Positions 33,343 to 41,963 of a DNA stretch of 44,487 bases are shown piece after piece; position 1 is the first letter of the stretch, and each line of letters opens with the position of its first letter. The translations under genes and the position numbers were made by a program. The notes under the pieces are model-generated. The model was not told the DNA's origin and did no database searches. It was given only the letters and a program-made list of their open reading frames with translations. This DNA comes from Acidobacteriota bacterium (lineage in GTDB: Bacteria; Acidobacteriota; Terriglobia; Terriglobales; Acidobacteriaceae), in assembly GCA_019351975.1 (NCBI GenBank), contig JABBOG010000018.1, positions 19,462-63,948 of the forward strand, in the 5' to 3' direction.

Positions 33343-34295
33343 GGCCGCCGTACCCTCCAGCACTCTCCGCCGCCTATGCAGCGTGTCGCGCAATCGCCAA
33401 ACGCGAGGCGAAGAACTTCTACTACTCCTTCCGCGTCCTTCCCCAACACAAATCAGACGCAATGTGTGCCGTTTACGCTTTCATGCGTAAGGCAGACGAC
33501 CTTGCCGACGACGAAGCACTTTCACTCGAAGGTCGCCGCGCGGCGATGGCCGCTTGGACGGCGTCATGGCGCGCCTCACGCACAACTTTGTCAACAGATC
33601 CCATCTTTCTCGCGCTCAACGATACCCAGCGGCGGTTCAGTATCTCCGATGACCTTCTCGAACAGCTCGTGGCTGGAACGACTCTCGATCTCCAACTCGA
33701 CCCCGAGGGCGTACACACACGAACCATGCAACTACCCGACGGCACACTGCGCGTCGTCCAAATCTACGACACCTTCGCCGCGCTCCATCACTACTGCTAT
33801 CTTGTCGCCTCCGTTGTTGGCCTCGTCTGTATCCGCATCTTCGGCTACTCCGATCGCCGCGCCGACCAGCTAGCCATCGATACCGGCATAGCCTTCCAAC
33901 TCACAAACATCCTCCGCGACATCAAGGAAGATGCCGAGCGTGGCCGCATCTATCTGCCCGCCGATCTGCTTCGCGATCACAACGTCGATCCTTCGCGCGT
34001 CTTCACCCTCTCACTCGGCGAGGCGCCCCGCGCCAATGAACTCGCACTCCTTCGCGGCCTCGAGCTCCACGCGCAAACGCTCTATCGCAGTGCTCAGCAA
34101 CTGATCCCACTGCTCGATTCCGACGCTCGTCCCTCCATGCGTGTCCTTGTTCGCATCTATCACAACCTCCTCGACCGCATCGCGGCGGATCCCGCCGCTG
34201 TCTTCCGCGAACGCGTCGCCGTGCCGACATCGAAGAAGCTGAGCATCCTCGTTACAGGCATCCTTCAATCCGCCACAGCACGGCTCTTCGGATGA
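33339..34295 (+). CDS. hpnD: Presqualene diphosphate synthase HpnD
   Basis: It condenses two farnesyl diphosphates to presqualene diphosphate. The 318-residue protein has the opening block AKREAKNFYYSFRVLP, first metal motif DDLADDE (53-59) and second motif NILRDIKEDAERGRIYLPADLL. The last is the classic HpnD/phytoene-synthase signature. It is flanked by ATGA overlaps on both sides (hpnC and hpnE), so all three enzymes of the route are probably made in fixed proportion. No signal peptide or membrane segment is seen; members are usually cytosolic or peripheral at the membrane. Confidence 0.94.
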   Translation: MRPPYPPALSAAYAACRAIAKREAKNFYYSFRVLPQHKSDAMCAVYAFMRKADDLADDEALSLEGRRAAMAAWTASWRASRTTLSTDPIFLALNDTQRRFSISDDLLEQLVAGTTLDLQLDPEGVHTRTMQLPDGTLRVVQIYDTFAALHHYCYLVASVVGLVCIRIFGYSDRRADQLAIDTGIAFQLTNILRDIKEDAERGRIYLPADLLRDHNVDPSRVFTLSLGEAPRANELALLRGLELHAQTLYRSAQQLIPLLDSDARPSMRVLVRIYHNLLDRIAADPAAVFRERVAVPTSKKLSILVTGILQSATARLFG

Positions 34296-35731
34296 GCAAT
34301 CCCTCAACCACCGCAAGCTACGACGTCCTGATCATCGGCGCGGGCCTCGCTGGTCTCTCCGCAGCCGTGGCGCTCTCCGCCTCGGGCGCGCGCGTCGCTC
34401 TTCTGGAGCGCAAGCCCTACGTTGGCGGACGTGCTTACTCCTACGCCCATCCCGCGCTCGACGAAGTCATCGACTCCCAGCATGTCCTGCTCGGCTGCTG
34501 CACCAATCTCATCGACCTTTGTAAGCTCTCCGGTGCCGATCGCCACATCCGTTGGTATGACAACATAACCTTCCTCGAACCCGCCACCGACACCGCACCC
34601 ACGCGCCGTAGCGACATCGGCCCCAGCATTCTCCCATCGCCAGGCCACGCGTCACTCAGTTTTTTGCGCGCCTCCATGCTCTCGCTCGCAGACAAGTCCC
34701 GCATCGCCATTGGCCTTCTCGAATTCCTGCGCGGCTACCCCGACACCGACGAAGAACCCTTCTCCGCATGGCTCCAACGCACCTGCCAGACCGATCGCGC
34801 CATCCGCCACTTCTGGGAGCCCGTCATCGTTGGTGCCCTCAACGACGCATTCGACCGCTGCTCGACGCGCTACGCCGGCCAGGTCTTCCATGAGTCCTTC
34901 ATGAAGTCAGCGCAGGGCGGCCGCCTCGGCATTCCCACGCAGCCGCTCTCGCAGTTTTACAGCTCCGTCGCCCACTTCGCCGAGCAGCAGGGAACTGCGC
35001 TTCACCTCCGCACCAGCATCGATACCATTGAACGCTGGAACAACAATCAATGGCATGTCATCGCGTCCGACGGCTCCGCCTATCTCGCACCCTACCTGCT
35101 CCTCGCTCTGCCCTTCGAGCAGACCGCGCGCCTGCTCTCCACGCTGCCCCGCAGTTCGCCGCAATGCGCCAGCATCCTTGCTGACATGGCCCACTTCAGA
35201 CACGCGCCTATCACCACCATTCACCTCTGGTTCGACCGCCACATCACCGATCTCGATCACGCAGCATTGCTCGACACGCGCATCCAGTGGATGTTCAACA
35301 AGTCTCGCATCCGCCGCTACGAACCAGGTTCCCCGGCACAAGAAGGCCAGTACCTCGAACTCGTCATCAGCGCATCCTTCACCGAGCTACATCAGGGACG
35401 TGAACAAATCCTTCACGCTGCCATCGCTGAACTCACCCGCTTCTTTCCACGGATCCGCGACGCCGGCATCCTCAAATCCGGCATCCTCAAAGAGGCGCGC
35501 GCAACCTTTTCTGTGGTGCCGAACCTAGACCGTTATCGCCCTCCCGCGGACGCGCCTGGAAACGGCCTCTACCTTGCCGGAGACTGGACGCGCACCGGTT
35601 GGCCTTCGACAATGGAGGGCGCCGTTCGCAGCGGACGTCTCGCTGCCCAAGCCATCGCAGCCGCAGCAGGGAATCCCACAACCTACCTATCCGCCGACCT
35701 CCCGGCCGCTGGCCTCATGCGCCTGCTTTAG
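34292..35731 (+). CDS. hpnE: Squalene-associated FAD-dependent desaturase/reductase HpnE
   Basis: In the HpnCDE pathway this flavoprotein reduces hydroxysqualene to squalene. The 479-residue protein starts with the dinucleotide-binding motif GAGLAGLSAAVALSASGARVALLE and continues with KPYVGGRAYSY, IDSQHVLLGCC, FWEPVIVGALND and the C-terminal FAD block GLYLAGDWTRTGWPSTMEGAVRSG, all diagnostic of the amine-oxidase-like HpnE group. The ATG at 34292 overlaps the hpnD stop. Its TAG (35729-35731) interlocks with the TAA of the convergent EamA gene (35728-35730), so there is no intergenic terminator. Squalene-hopene cyclase, the next enzyme, is not in the window. Confidence 0.94.
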   Translation: MSNPSTTASYDVLIIGAGLAGLSAAVALSASGARVALLERKPYVGGRAYSYAHPALDEVIDSQHVLLGCCTNLIDLCKLSGADRHIRWYDNITFLEPATDTAPTRRSDIGPSILPSPGHASLSFLRASMLSLADKSRIAIGLLEFLRGYPDTDEEPFSAWLQRTCQTDRAIRHFWEPVIVGALNDAFDRCSTRYAGQVFHESFMKSAQGGRLGIPTQPLSQFYSSVAHFAEQQGTALHLRTSIDTIERWNNNQWHVIASDGSAYLAPYLLLALPFEQTARLLSTLPRSSPQCASILADMAHFRHAPITTIHLWFDRHITDLDHAALLDTRIQWMFNKSRIRRYEPGSPAQEGQYLELVISASFTELHQGREQILHAAIAELTRFFPRIRDAGILKSGILKEARATFSVVPNLDRYRPPADAPGNGLYLAGDWTRTGWPSTMEGAVRSGRLAAQAIAAAAGNPTTYLSADLPAAGLMRLL

Positions 35732-36117
35732 CGCGTCAGCAAAACCACGCCGACAGCCATGAATCCCGTCGCCAGCCAGCGGCGATGATCCACACGCTCG
35801 CCTAAAAACAGCTTCGCCGCAATCGCATTCCCGATGTATGTGAACGACGCGATCGCGGGTGCTGCCAATGACAGCTCTGCAATGCTCAGCGCAAATAGCA
35901 TCGCGAAAAAATTCAGCGCCATAAAGAATGCCCCCATCACGAACTTTCCACTCGTCAGCACCGCGCGCACCGCGCCGAGGATCCCACTGCGTTCCCGGAT
36001 CGTATCCAGATCGCCAAGCTCGCGCACCCCAGCCGCGATCAGCACCTCACCCGCCACCGCCACTGCTGCCACAAAGGTAATCGAACTCCAAACGTGGAAC
36101 GTCCGTGGATCGATCAT
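35728..36117 (-). CDS. Half-size EamA/DMT transporter subunit, second of pair
   Basis: The 129-residue protein has four hydrophobic helices (about 7-26, 44-66, 71-95 and 106-127), one EamA repeat instead of the usual two. The C-terminal part (ALSIAELSLAAPAIAS, KLFLGERVDHRRWLATGFMAVGVVLL) matches the Glu-Arg-x-x-x-x-x-x-W end seen in drug/metabolite transporters. The ATG at 36115-36117 overlaps the stop of its partner gene as ATGA; a longer frame reaches into that gene and is a shadow. Together the two proteins could form a heterodimer like ArnE/ArnF, which flip undecaprenyl-linked sugars. Lying between hpnE and hpnJ, a role with hopanoid or lipid carriers is possible but unproven. Confidence 0.78.
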   Translation of the reverse strand: MIDPRTFHVWSSITFVAAVAVAGEVLIAAGVRELGDLDTIRERSGILGAVRAVLTSGKFVMGAFFMALNFFAMLFALSIAELSLAAPAIASFTYIGNAIAAKLFLGERVDHRRWLATGFMAVGVVLLTR

Positions 36118-36542
36118 CGCCCCGCTCCAGCGTCCATTTGATCTAACTCTGGATGCTCCGTCTTCGACGGCCCTCCGGCCACAAAACCCACAGCGCATAC
36201 GATCAGGAAAATCCCCGCCCACCGCGACAGCGACATCTGTTCATGCAGCCAGAATCGCCCCAGCAGCGCAATCACAACATACCCAAATGCGGTCGCAGGC
36301 ATCACGAACGTCAAATCAGCCCAGCTCAATGCAGTCGTGTAGCACGCAAAAAAGCCGATCAGCAGCACAATCCCCGCATCGACAAAGGGGTTGAACAACG
36401 CATGCCACAGCAGCCCAAGGTGGTGAAGATCCACATGGCCCACCTGTCCCATACCGCGCGAAAGCAATGAATCGCCCACTGATGCCGTCAGCATGATGGC
36501 GATAAGCACAGCGTACTGCGACGGTCTCAGAGCATGTTTCAA
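36114..36542 (-). CDS. Half-size EamA/DMT transporter subunit, first of pair
   Basis: The 142-residue protein has four hydrophobic helices (about 10-25, 52-70, 76-96 and 105-125). The block ALSWADLTFVMPATAFGYVVIALLG, with HEQMSLSRWAGIFLIVCAVGF, is homologous to the partner encoded downstream (same position of Asp/Glu-Leu-x-x-x-x-P-A). The C-terminal 17 residues are polar and probably cytoplasmic. The ATG at 36540-36542 lies 47 bases past a hairpin terminator that ends hpnJ on the same strand, so the pair has its own promoter. Full-length EamA proteins arose by duplication of such a unit; here the halves remain separate genes. Confidence 0.75.
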   Translation of the reverse strand: MKHALRPSQYAVLIAIMLTASVGDSLLSRGMGQVGHVDLHHLGLLWHALFNPFVDAGIVLLIGFFACYTTALSWADLTFVMPATAFGYVVIALLGRFWLHEQMSLSRWAGIFLIVCAVGFVAGGPSKTEHPELDQMDAGAGR

Positions 36543-36581
36543 CGGTGCGCCTTCAGTCTTCCGGTTGCTTATCTCGCTGCA

Positions 36582-36612
36582 AAAAGAAAGGTGGAGCAGA
36601 TTCGCTCCACCT
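36582..36612 (-). terminator. Rho-independent terminator of hpnJ
   Basis: A perfect nine-base-pair stem (36589-36597 with 36604-36612) with a six-base loop is followed on the minus strand by TTCTTTTT. It begins 19 bases after the hpnJ stop and separates hpnJ from the EamA pair. Confidence 0.85.
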
Positions 36613-36631
36613 CCGCATTCGTCGAAGGCTC

Positions 36632-38110
36632 CTAAGCGTTCATGCTCACGCTCTCCTGCTGCTTGAGCGCGTTCTCTTCCTTCTTTGCGCGGGACGCCTT
36701 ATTCCGCTGTGAACGCAGCTTCATGAACGCCTTCGCCTCCACATAAAGCCGAGGCACATCGCGGTTTACCACAGCTTTCCAGACTACGCGGAACGCAGCC
36801 TTCGGACGGAAGTAGTATTCGTCGTAAAATTTGTGCACCATCTCCATTACATATTCGGTGGGCAGCCCCGGATACTCGATGTGCGCCATCTGATGGCCGC
36901 CGCCGTCTTCCATCTTTTCGTTCGTGATGAAGTCGTTGCGCTTGGCATAGTCATAAAACTCTGTGCCAGGATACGCATGTGCGACGGATACCTGGATGGT
37001 CTCGCAATCCAGCGTCTTCGCAAAATTAATCGTGTTGCGGATCGACTCTTTTGTCTCTCCGGGCAGACCCAGAATAAAGTCAGCATGGATGATCAGCCCA
37101 AGGTCATGGCAGTCCTTGACGAAGTCGCGCGCACGCTCGACCGTCGCACCTTTTTTGATGTTCTTCAGAATTTGAGGGTCGCCCGACTCAAAACCGACGA
37201 TGAGCAGGCGGCAACCCGCCTCCTTCATCGCCTTGAGCGTGTCGCGGTCGGTCGTAACACGCGATGTGCAGCTCCACGTAATTCCAAGCGGCTTCAGCTT
37301 CTCGCACAGCTCGATCGTGCGTGCCTTCTGAATATTGAACGTATCGTCGTCGAAAAAGAACTCCTTCACGTGCGGGAAGTTCTGCTTCGCCCATGCCATC
37401 TCCGCTGCGACGTCGTCGGTCGAACGCTTGCGCCACGCATGGCCGCTGAGCGTCTGAGGCCAAAGGCAGAACGTGCACTGCGCAGGGCATCCGCGCGTCG
37501 AGTACAACGAAATATACGGGTGCAGCAGAAACGGGACGTTGTAGCGCGTCACATCCATATCGCGCGCATAGATCTTCGTCGCCCATGGCATCGCGTCCAG
37601 GTCTTCCACCTGTGGACGGTCGGGGTTGTGCTGAATCACACCGCTGGCGTCCTTGTAGCTGATGCCGAGAATCTCATTCAAAGGCTTTCCGTTCGCAAAC
37701 TCCACCACCGAGAAATCGAACTCTCGGCGACACACAAAGTCGAGCACCTCGCACTCATTCAGCGCGCGATCCGGGTCCGTCGTTACCGGAGGTCCAACGA
37801 AGCAGATCTTGATCGTCGGGTTCGCCTTCTTGATCGCGCGCGCCAATCCATGATCGCCAGACCATCCTACCGTTGACGTGAACAGCACGAGGAACTCAAA
37901 GCCCTTCGCGATCTCAATGGTCTCCTCCGCGCTCACATGGTGCGGCGGTGCATCGAGCAGCTTGGATCCCTCCAGCATGCCCGCCGGATAAGCCAGCCAA
38001 ACCGGGTACCAGTAGGACTCGATCTCACGTGTCGCGGGCCAGCGGGAACTGGCACCACCATCGAAGTTTTCAAAAGAAGGCGGATTGAGAAGAAGCGTTT
38101 TAAGAGGCAT
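36632..38110 (-). CDS. hpnJ: Hopanoid radical SAM protein HpnJ
   Basis: HpnJ acts late in hopanoid biosynthesis; genetic work in Burkholderia links it to converting the glucosamine head group of bacteriohopanetetrol into the cyclitol ether. The 492-residue protein has an N-terminal B12-binding-like domain (about 1-150), then the radical-SAM core with its cluster cysteines Cys208, Cys212 and Cys215 in TRGCPAQCTFC. The FFDDDTFN, FESGDPQIL and HADFILGLPGE blocks follow, and then a Lys-rich tail. The block CLWPQTLSGHAWRKRS is characteristic. The ATG at 38108-38110 has GGAG eight bases upstream. hpnI (glycosyltransferase) and hpnK (deacetylase), which normally act before it, are not in the window. 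Confidence 0.9.
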   Translation of the reverse strand: MPLKTLLLNPPSFENFDGGASSRWPATREIESYWYPVWLAYPAGMLEGSKLLDAPPHHVSAEETIEIAKGFEFLVLFTSTVGWSGDHGLARAIKKANPTIKICFVGPPVTTDPDRALNECEVLDFVCRREFDFSVVEFANGKPLNEILGISYKDASGVIQHNPDRPQVEDLDAMPWATKIYARDMDVTRYNVPFLLHPYISLYSTRGCPAQCTFCLWPQTLSGHAWRKRSTDDVAAEMAWAKQNFPHVKEFFFDDDTFNIQKARTIELCEKLKPLGITWSCTSRVTTDRDTLKAMKEAGCRLLIVGFESGDPQILKNIKKGATVERARDFVKDCHDLGLIIHADFILGLPGETKESIRNTINFAKTLDCETIQVSVAHAYPGTEFYDYAKRNDFITNEKMEDGGGHQMAHIEYPGLPTEYVMEMVHKFYDEYYFRPKAAFRVVWKAVVNRDVPRLYVEAKAFMKLRSQRNKASRAKKEENALKQQESVSMNA

Positions 38111-38236
38111 AATAATAACTCCAGTTTACCACTTTGTAACGAACGGTAGTGCGTAGATCCGTACCCGATTGAGTTCGCTCGATGCAATCAGGCCACTTCC
38201 TTCAGCGCATTCTCTTACTTGGAGCGTTCAGCGTTC

Positions 38237-39580
38237 TCAGCGGCTTACAGTCGGCGTCGCCAGTCGGCTCTCATTGGACAATGCCATCTTCAACCACTCA
38301 TCTAGACGGCCATTCTGGCGCAGAAGGTTTACCTTCGCTTGATTTACCTGGAACTGCGCATTCAGCAGATCAATCGTGCGCGCACTCTCCGCAATCCGCG
38401 CCTTCTCTTCATCTTTTGGCGTCACCTGCTGCGGCCCCACGTTCGCGTTGTTTGCAGTCTCCTGCGCAAGCACCACATTCAGTTGCTCCTGCGCAAGATC
38501 CCGATCAATCTCCGCCAGATCACTGTGGGCCGCCAGCTCCATCGCACTATGTCGAAGCTTCACGCGTCCTTCCAAAAATTGGTTGCGCTGATCTTCGGCC
38601 TCAAAGTGCGCCCGCGTTGCTTCTGCAATCGCCTCATTTGCTTGGTCTTGATGGTGCCGGTCATAAATTGGCAGGGTTAACGCGATGCCGACGCTTACAG
38701 CGTTCTCGCTCTTCCCGATAAAGCCGGGGTAGTAGGTCGTATAGGAGTTCTGCGCCGTGTCGATTCTGCTGTAGTTCAGCTCAAGGCTCAACTGCGGCCG
38801 CAGCCTGTAGCGTCCCACGCCAAACGCAAACTCCTGCTTTGCGCGTGCACTTGCCATCGCTGCCTCAACCGCATAACCATCCGGCCGATCACTATCTCCG
38901 GCCACCGCCTGCACGGTCGGCAGATCCGGAATCGACTCCGGAACCGCATTGATCTGCCCGCTGGGAAGTCCAATTGCGCGCGAAAGCCTATCCGACAGCA
39001 CCGCAATGTCATCCTCGATCTGCAACTTCTGTAGCTCGATCTCCTTCGCCGTACGCTCTGCCCGCAGCAGTTCCAGTCGAGTATCCTGCCCCGCATCCAG
39101 CCGGTCCTGCACAATAGCCACCAACCGCTGCGCAAATCCATACTCATCCAACATCGCAGCTTCACTGCGCTCATCCGTATCCAAATTCAGGTACGTCGTT
39201 ACGACATCTTCTTCCACTTCATTCGACGCATTCTTCAGTGCCAGCTTCGCCGATGCAACCCCTGAAGCCGCCGAGCGGATATTGTCGCGCTGCGAAAAGT
39301 TGAAAAGCAACGAGTCGCTTGAAAGACTGAAAACTGTGGGCAGTCCAGTCGGCACGCCGAACCCTTGCCCATACCCCACGTTCGCCATGATGTTCGGAAC
39401 ATACACATCCCTTGTCCCGTCCAGCGCAGCCTGTGCCTTCTGCACCGCCGCCTCCGACATCTTCACGCGCGGATCATTCCGCAGTGCTAGATCCACCGCC
39501 GAACTGAGCGAAATTTGCCCCTCTGCGCCAGCGGCACATCCGGCCAGCAGAACTACGCAGATCGCTATTTTCGCCGTCAA
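38237..39580 (-). CDS. TolC-like outer-membrane efflux lipoprotein
   Basis: The 447-residue outer-membrane factor forms the exit duct of tripartite exporters. The signal peptide ends in a lipobox (LLAGC, Cys15), so the mature protein is lipid-anchored, as in OprM. Two OEP repeats follow (about 25-215 and 245-440), each with long amphipathic helices (AVQKAQAALDGTRDVYVPNI, ASARAKQEFAFGVGRYRLRPQLSLEL). The C-terminal NAQFQVNQAKVNLLRQNGRLDEWL is the usual end of such proteins. The ATG at 39578-39580 gives a normal signal peptide. It is the third gene of a unit with a TPR lipoprotein and an HlyD-type adaptor; the spacing of 53 bases suggests one operon. Confidence 0.88.
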   Translation of the reverse strand: MTAKIAICVVLLAGCAAGAEGQISLSSAVDLALRNDPRVKMSEAAVQKAQAALDGTRDVYVPNIMANVGYGQGFGVPTGLPTVFSLSSDSLLFNFSQRDNIRSAASGVASAKLALKNASNEVEEDVVTTYLNLDTDERSEAAMLDEYGFAQRLVAIVQDRLDAGQDTRLELLRAERTAKEIELQKLQIEDDIAVLSDRLSRAIGLPSGQINAVPESIPDLPTVQAVAGDSDRPDGYAVEAAMASARAKQEFAFGVGRYRLRPQLSLELNYSRIDTAQNSYTTYYPGFIGKSENAVSVGIALTLPIYDRHHQDQANEAIAEATRAHFEAEDQRNQFLEGRVKLRHSAMELAAHSDLAEIDRDLAQEQLNVVLAQETANNANVGPQQVTPKDEEKARIAESARTIDLLNAQFQVNQAKVNLLRQNGRLDEWLKMALSNESRLATPTVSR

Positions 39581-39633
39581 TCGAATCCTCTTTCTCTATC
39601 GTTCAACTTACCCCCAGACAACCTTCCACAATG

Positions 39634-40656
39634 TCACAACTGCTGTAGTGCCTGTCTCGCCGGAGCATATCCCGACGCGAGCTTTAGCGCATCTCCAAAC
39701 TCGATCTTAGCTCCACTCACATCGCCGTCTGAGGCCAGCAGCTTTCCAAGCATCACATCCGCCCGCACCACAGGTGCCGCATCGCTCTTCGCATCTCCGG
39801 CCAGATACTCGCGGAATGCCTTCAGTGCGATCTTTGGCTCGCGCTGCATCTGATCCAATAGCGAAGCGGCATCGACGATCGATGGCCCTTTGTTCTTGTC
39901 CAACGCCAGCGCCTTATTCAGCGCCTCAACAGCCGCGTCGGCCTCCCCGCGCTTTATGTAGTACGCTCCAAGATCATCCCATGCATCCGGCCGGTTCGCC
40001 ACCGCTACAGCCGCTTTGAACTCGCGATCGGCCGTGCCGTAATCCTTGCGCTTCTCCGCCGCCAAACCATCGATTCTATGCGCCTCCTGCGGTAATGTCG
40101 CACGCACACTTGCAGCAAGTGCCACGGCTTTCTCATTGCCGCCACCCACAATGGCCGGTGCCTTAATGTAGAACTCACCCAGGTCATTTACCGCCGCGCC
40201 ATTATGCGGATCTAGCGCCACAGCTGTCTCAAACGCATCCTTCACCTTCCTTGCCAGCGTGAAGCCCGTTACAGGGCCAGTCAGATTCGCTTTGAAACCA
40301 TAAGCCCGCCCCATCCAATCCCACGCCTCGCTGCTGCGAGGCATTGCTTGCACGGCAGCCTCGCACGCGGAAACAGCTTCATCCTCGTGCTCCTCCGCGT
40401 AATAGCTACGGCACAAGAGAAGGCAAGCCTCACCATTCTTAGGATCGCTGGCAAGCGTAGTTTGTAGCGATCGAATCGCGTCGTCGAGATGACCATCCAT
40501 CAGGGCTCCATGTGCGTTCTCCAGCGCCGCTGGAACTCGCTCCTCACGCGTCTCAGCGCCACACGCTGCCAGCGTCAAACTTGTGCATAGAGCGATCAGC
40601 AGAATCAAGCGCAATGCTGTTAAACCTTCGGCGCTGCACCACGGTCTGCCGCTCAT
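39634..40656 (-). CDS. Tetratricopeptide-repeat lipoprotein
   Basis: The 340-residue protein has a hydrophobic signal (about 13-30) ending in LAAC, so Cys32 is the likely lipidation site. The mature part is built of TPR-like helix pairs (ALMDGHLDDAIRSLQTTLASDPKNGEA, AWDWMGRAYGFKA, AWDDLGAYYIKRGEADAAVEALNKALALDKNK, YAPARQALQQL). It should act as a periplasmic protein-protein scaffold. The ATG at 40656 is used; an in-frame ATG four codons upstream (40668) is possible and equally close to the adaptor stop (40684). Lying between adaptor and outer-membrane factor genes, it may be an accessory part of that exporter, an association I infer from position only. Confidence 0.8.
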   Translation of the reverse strand: MSGRPWCSAEGLTALRLILLIALCTSLTLAACGAETREERVPAALENAHGALMDGHLDDAIRSLQTTLASDPKNGEACLLLCRSYYAEEHEDEAVSACEAAVQAMPRSSEAWDWMGRAYGFKANLTGPVTGFTLARKVKDAFETAVALDPHNGAAVNDLGEFYIKAPAIVGGGNEKAVALAASVRATLPQEAHRIDGLAAEKRKDYGTADREFKAAVAVANRPDAWDDLGAYYIKRGEADAAVEALNKALALDKNKGPSIVDAASLLDQMQREPKIALKAFREYLAGDAKSDAAPVVRADVMLGKLLASDGDVSGAKIEFGDALKLASGYAPARQALQQL

Positions 40657-40683
40657 CTTCAAACACATCCCGGAACATCTCTC

Positions 40684-41925
40684 CTACGGTTTGACCTTTA
40701 CGTGTAGACCATTGCTCAAATCTGTTTCGCTGGTTGCCTGCAGCGCCACCACATCGCCTTGTCCCAGGCCGCTAAGTACCTCAAAGCGCGTCAGGTTTGT
40801 AACGCCAGCCACCACCGGCGTCTTCACAAGCCGGTCATCCACAACTCTGTACACAAAGTCCGTAGCGCCCTCCGTGTGCAGCGCTTCGCGCGGCAAACTG
40901 AGCACGTCCTCATGCCGAAGCTCCGTTACCGTCACCGTCACGTTCGTATTCGGCAGCAGATCGTCGTTGGCATCGTCCACACTAATCAGGCACTCGCCAA
41001 CATTGCGCGTCCCACCGTACGCAACGATCGTCGTCGGTGCTTGCACGATACGTCCATGCCACTCCTTGTCCGGCTTCGCACCCCACTTGATGGTCACGGT
41101 TTGGCCATCCTTCAGCAGACCAATCTCCGGCTCATCGAAGTAGGCCTCAATCTGTAACTTTTTCAGGTCCGCAACCTGGATCAGCGTTTCGCCTGCCTGT
41201 ACGAACTCATACTGTTTCACCGGAAGGGCGTACACGGTCCCCGCAAACGGTGCGCGGATATCGACGCCCGCAAGCACGGCACGAGCAGCATCAACCGACG
41301 CCTCCGCCTCCGCAACCTGTGCCTTCTGCGCACTCAAGTCCGACGCCGAATAGCGGCTCGTCTTGCGCTGCTGTATCTGCGCCACGCGTGATTGCGAAGC
41401 GCTTAGACGCTGCTGGGCCTGCGCCACTTCATTCGCCGATGCAGCACCCTCGGTCTGCAGCTTTTGCAGCGCCGCAAGCGCACCGCTCTCCTGCTGTACT
41501 TGTGTCATCGCAGCGTTCAAATCAGCTGTCTGCGAAAGCCGCTCATCCTGCGTCCCGCCCTGTTCCATGGCCTTGAGCGCAGCTTCGCTTGAAGCTAATC
41601 CAGCCGTCGCCGTCGCCAGGTCTTTGCGCGCCATGGCGTCGTCCATAAGCACCAGTTGCTGGCCCTGCTTCACCTTCTCGTTTAAACGTGCGAAGACCTG
41701 GTTCACCTCACCAGGCATCGGTGCATGTGCCTCAAAATCTTCGAGCGGAATTACGCGTCCGTTTGTTGACTTCGTTCTCGTCAGGTTCTGACGCTCCATC
41801 TTCGCCACTTCGATGGTCACAACTCCATGCTGACTTCGAACATACAAAAACAGCCAAAAACCTGCTGCCAGAACGACAACAAGCCATACCCACCCGTACG
41901 ATCTATTCGAACTTTGTTGAGCCAT
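40684..41925 (-). CDS. Periplasmic adaptor subunit (HlyD/MacA type)
   Basis: The 413-residue membrane-fusion protein has one N-terminal membrane anchor (about 11-28), a lipoyl/barrel-sandwich half (RVIPLEDFEAHAPMPGEVNQVFARLNEKVKQGQQLVLMDD), a long coiled-coil hairpin (about 100-205), the second lipoyl half (VLAGVDIRAPFAGTVYALPVKQYEFVQAGETLIQV) and a beta-barrel plus membrane-proximal domain. This is the RND/MacA-type order. It links an inner-membrane pump to the TolC-like duct. The start is the ATG at 41923-41925; a TTG two codons upstream is unlikely. It leads the adaptor-TPR-TolC unit. The pump gene (MacB-like ABC or RND) is not adjacent; recJ lies directly upstream on the same strand. Confidence 0.9.
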   Translation of the reverse strand: MAQQSSNRSYGWVWLVVVLAAGFWLFLYVRSQHGVVTIEVAKMERQNLTRTKSTNGRVIPLEDFEAHAPMPGEVNQVFARLNEKVKQGQQLVLMDDAMARKDLATATAGLASSEAALKAMEQGGTQDERLSQTADLNAAMTQVQQESGALAALQKLQTEGAASANEVAQAQQRLSASQSRVAQIQQRKTSRYSASDLSAQKAQVAEAEASVDAARAVLAGVDIRAPFAGTVYALPVKQYEFVQAGETLIQVADLKKLQIEAYFDEPEIGLLKDGQTVTIKWGAKPDKEWHGRIVQAPTTIVAYGGTRNVGECLISVDDANDDLLPNTNVTVTVTELRHEDVLSLPREALHTEGATDFVYRVVDDRLVKTPVVAGVTNLTRFEVLSGLGQGDVVALQATSETDLSNGLHVKVKP

Positions 41926-41963
41926 ATGCAAAGAATCAGTATATAAGACGCAGCAAGAGTTCT

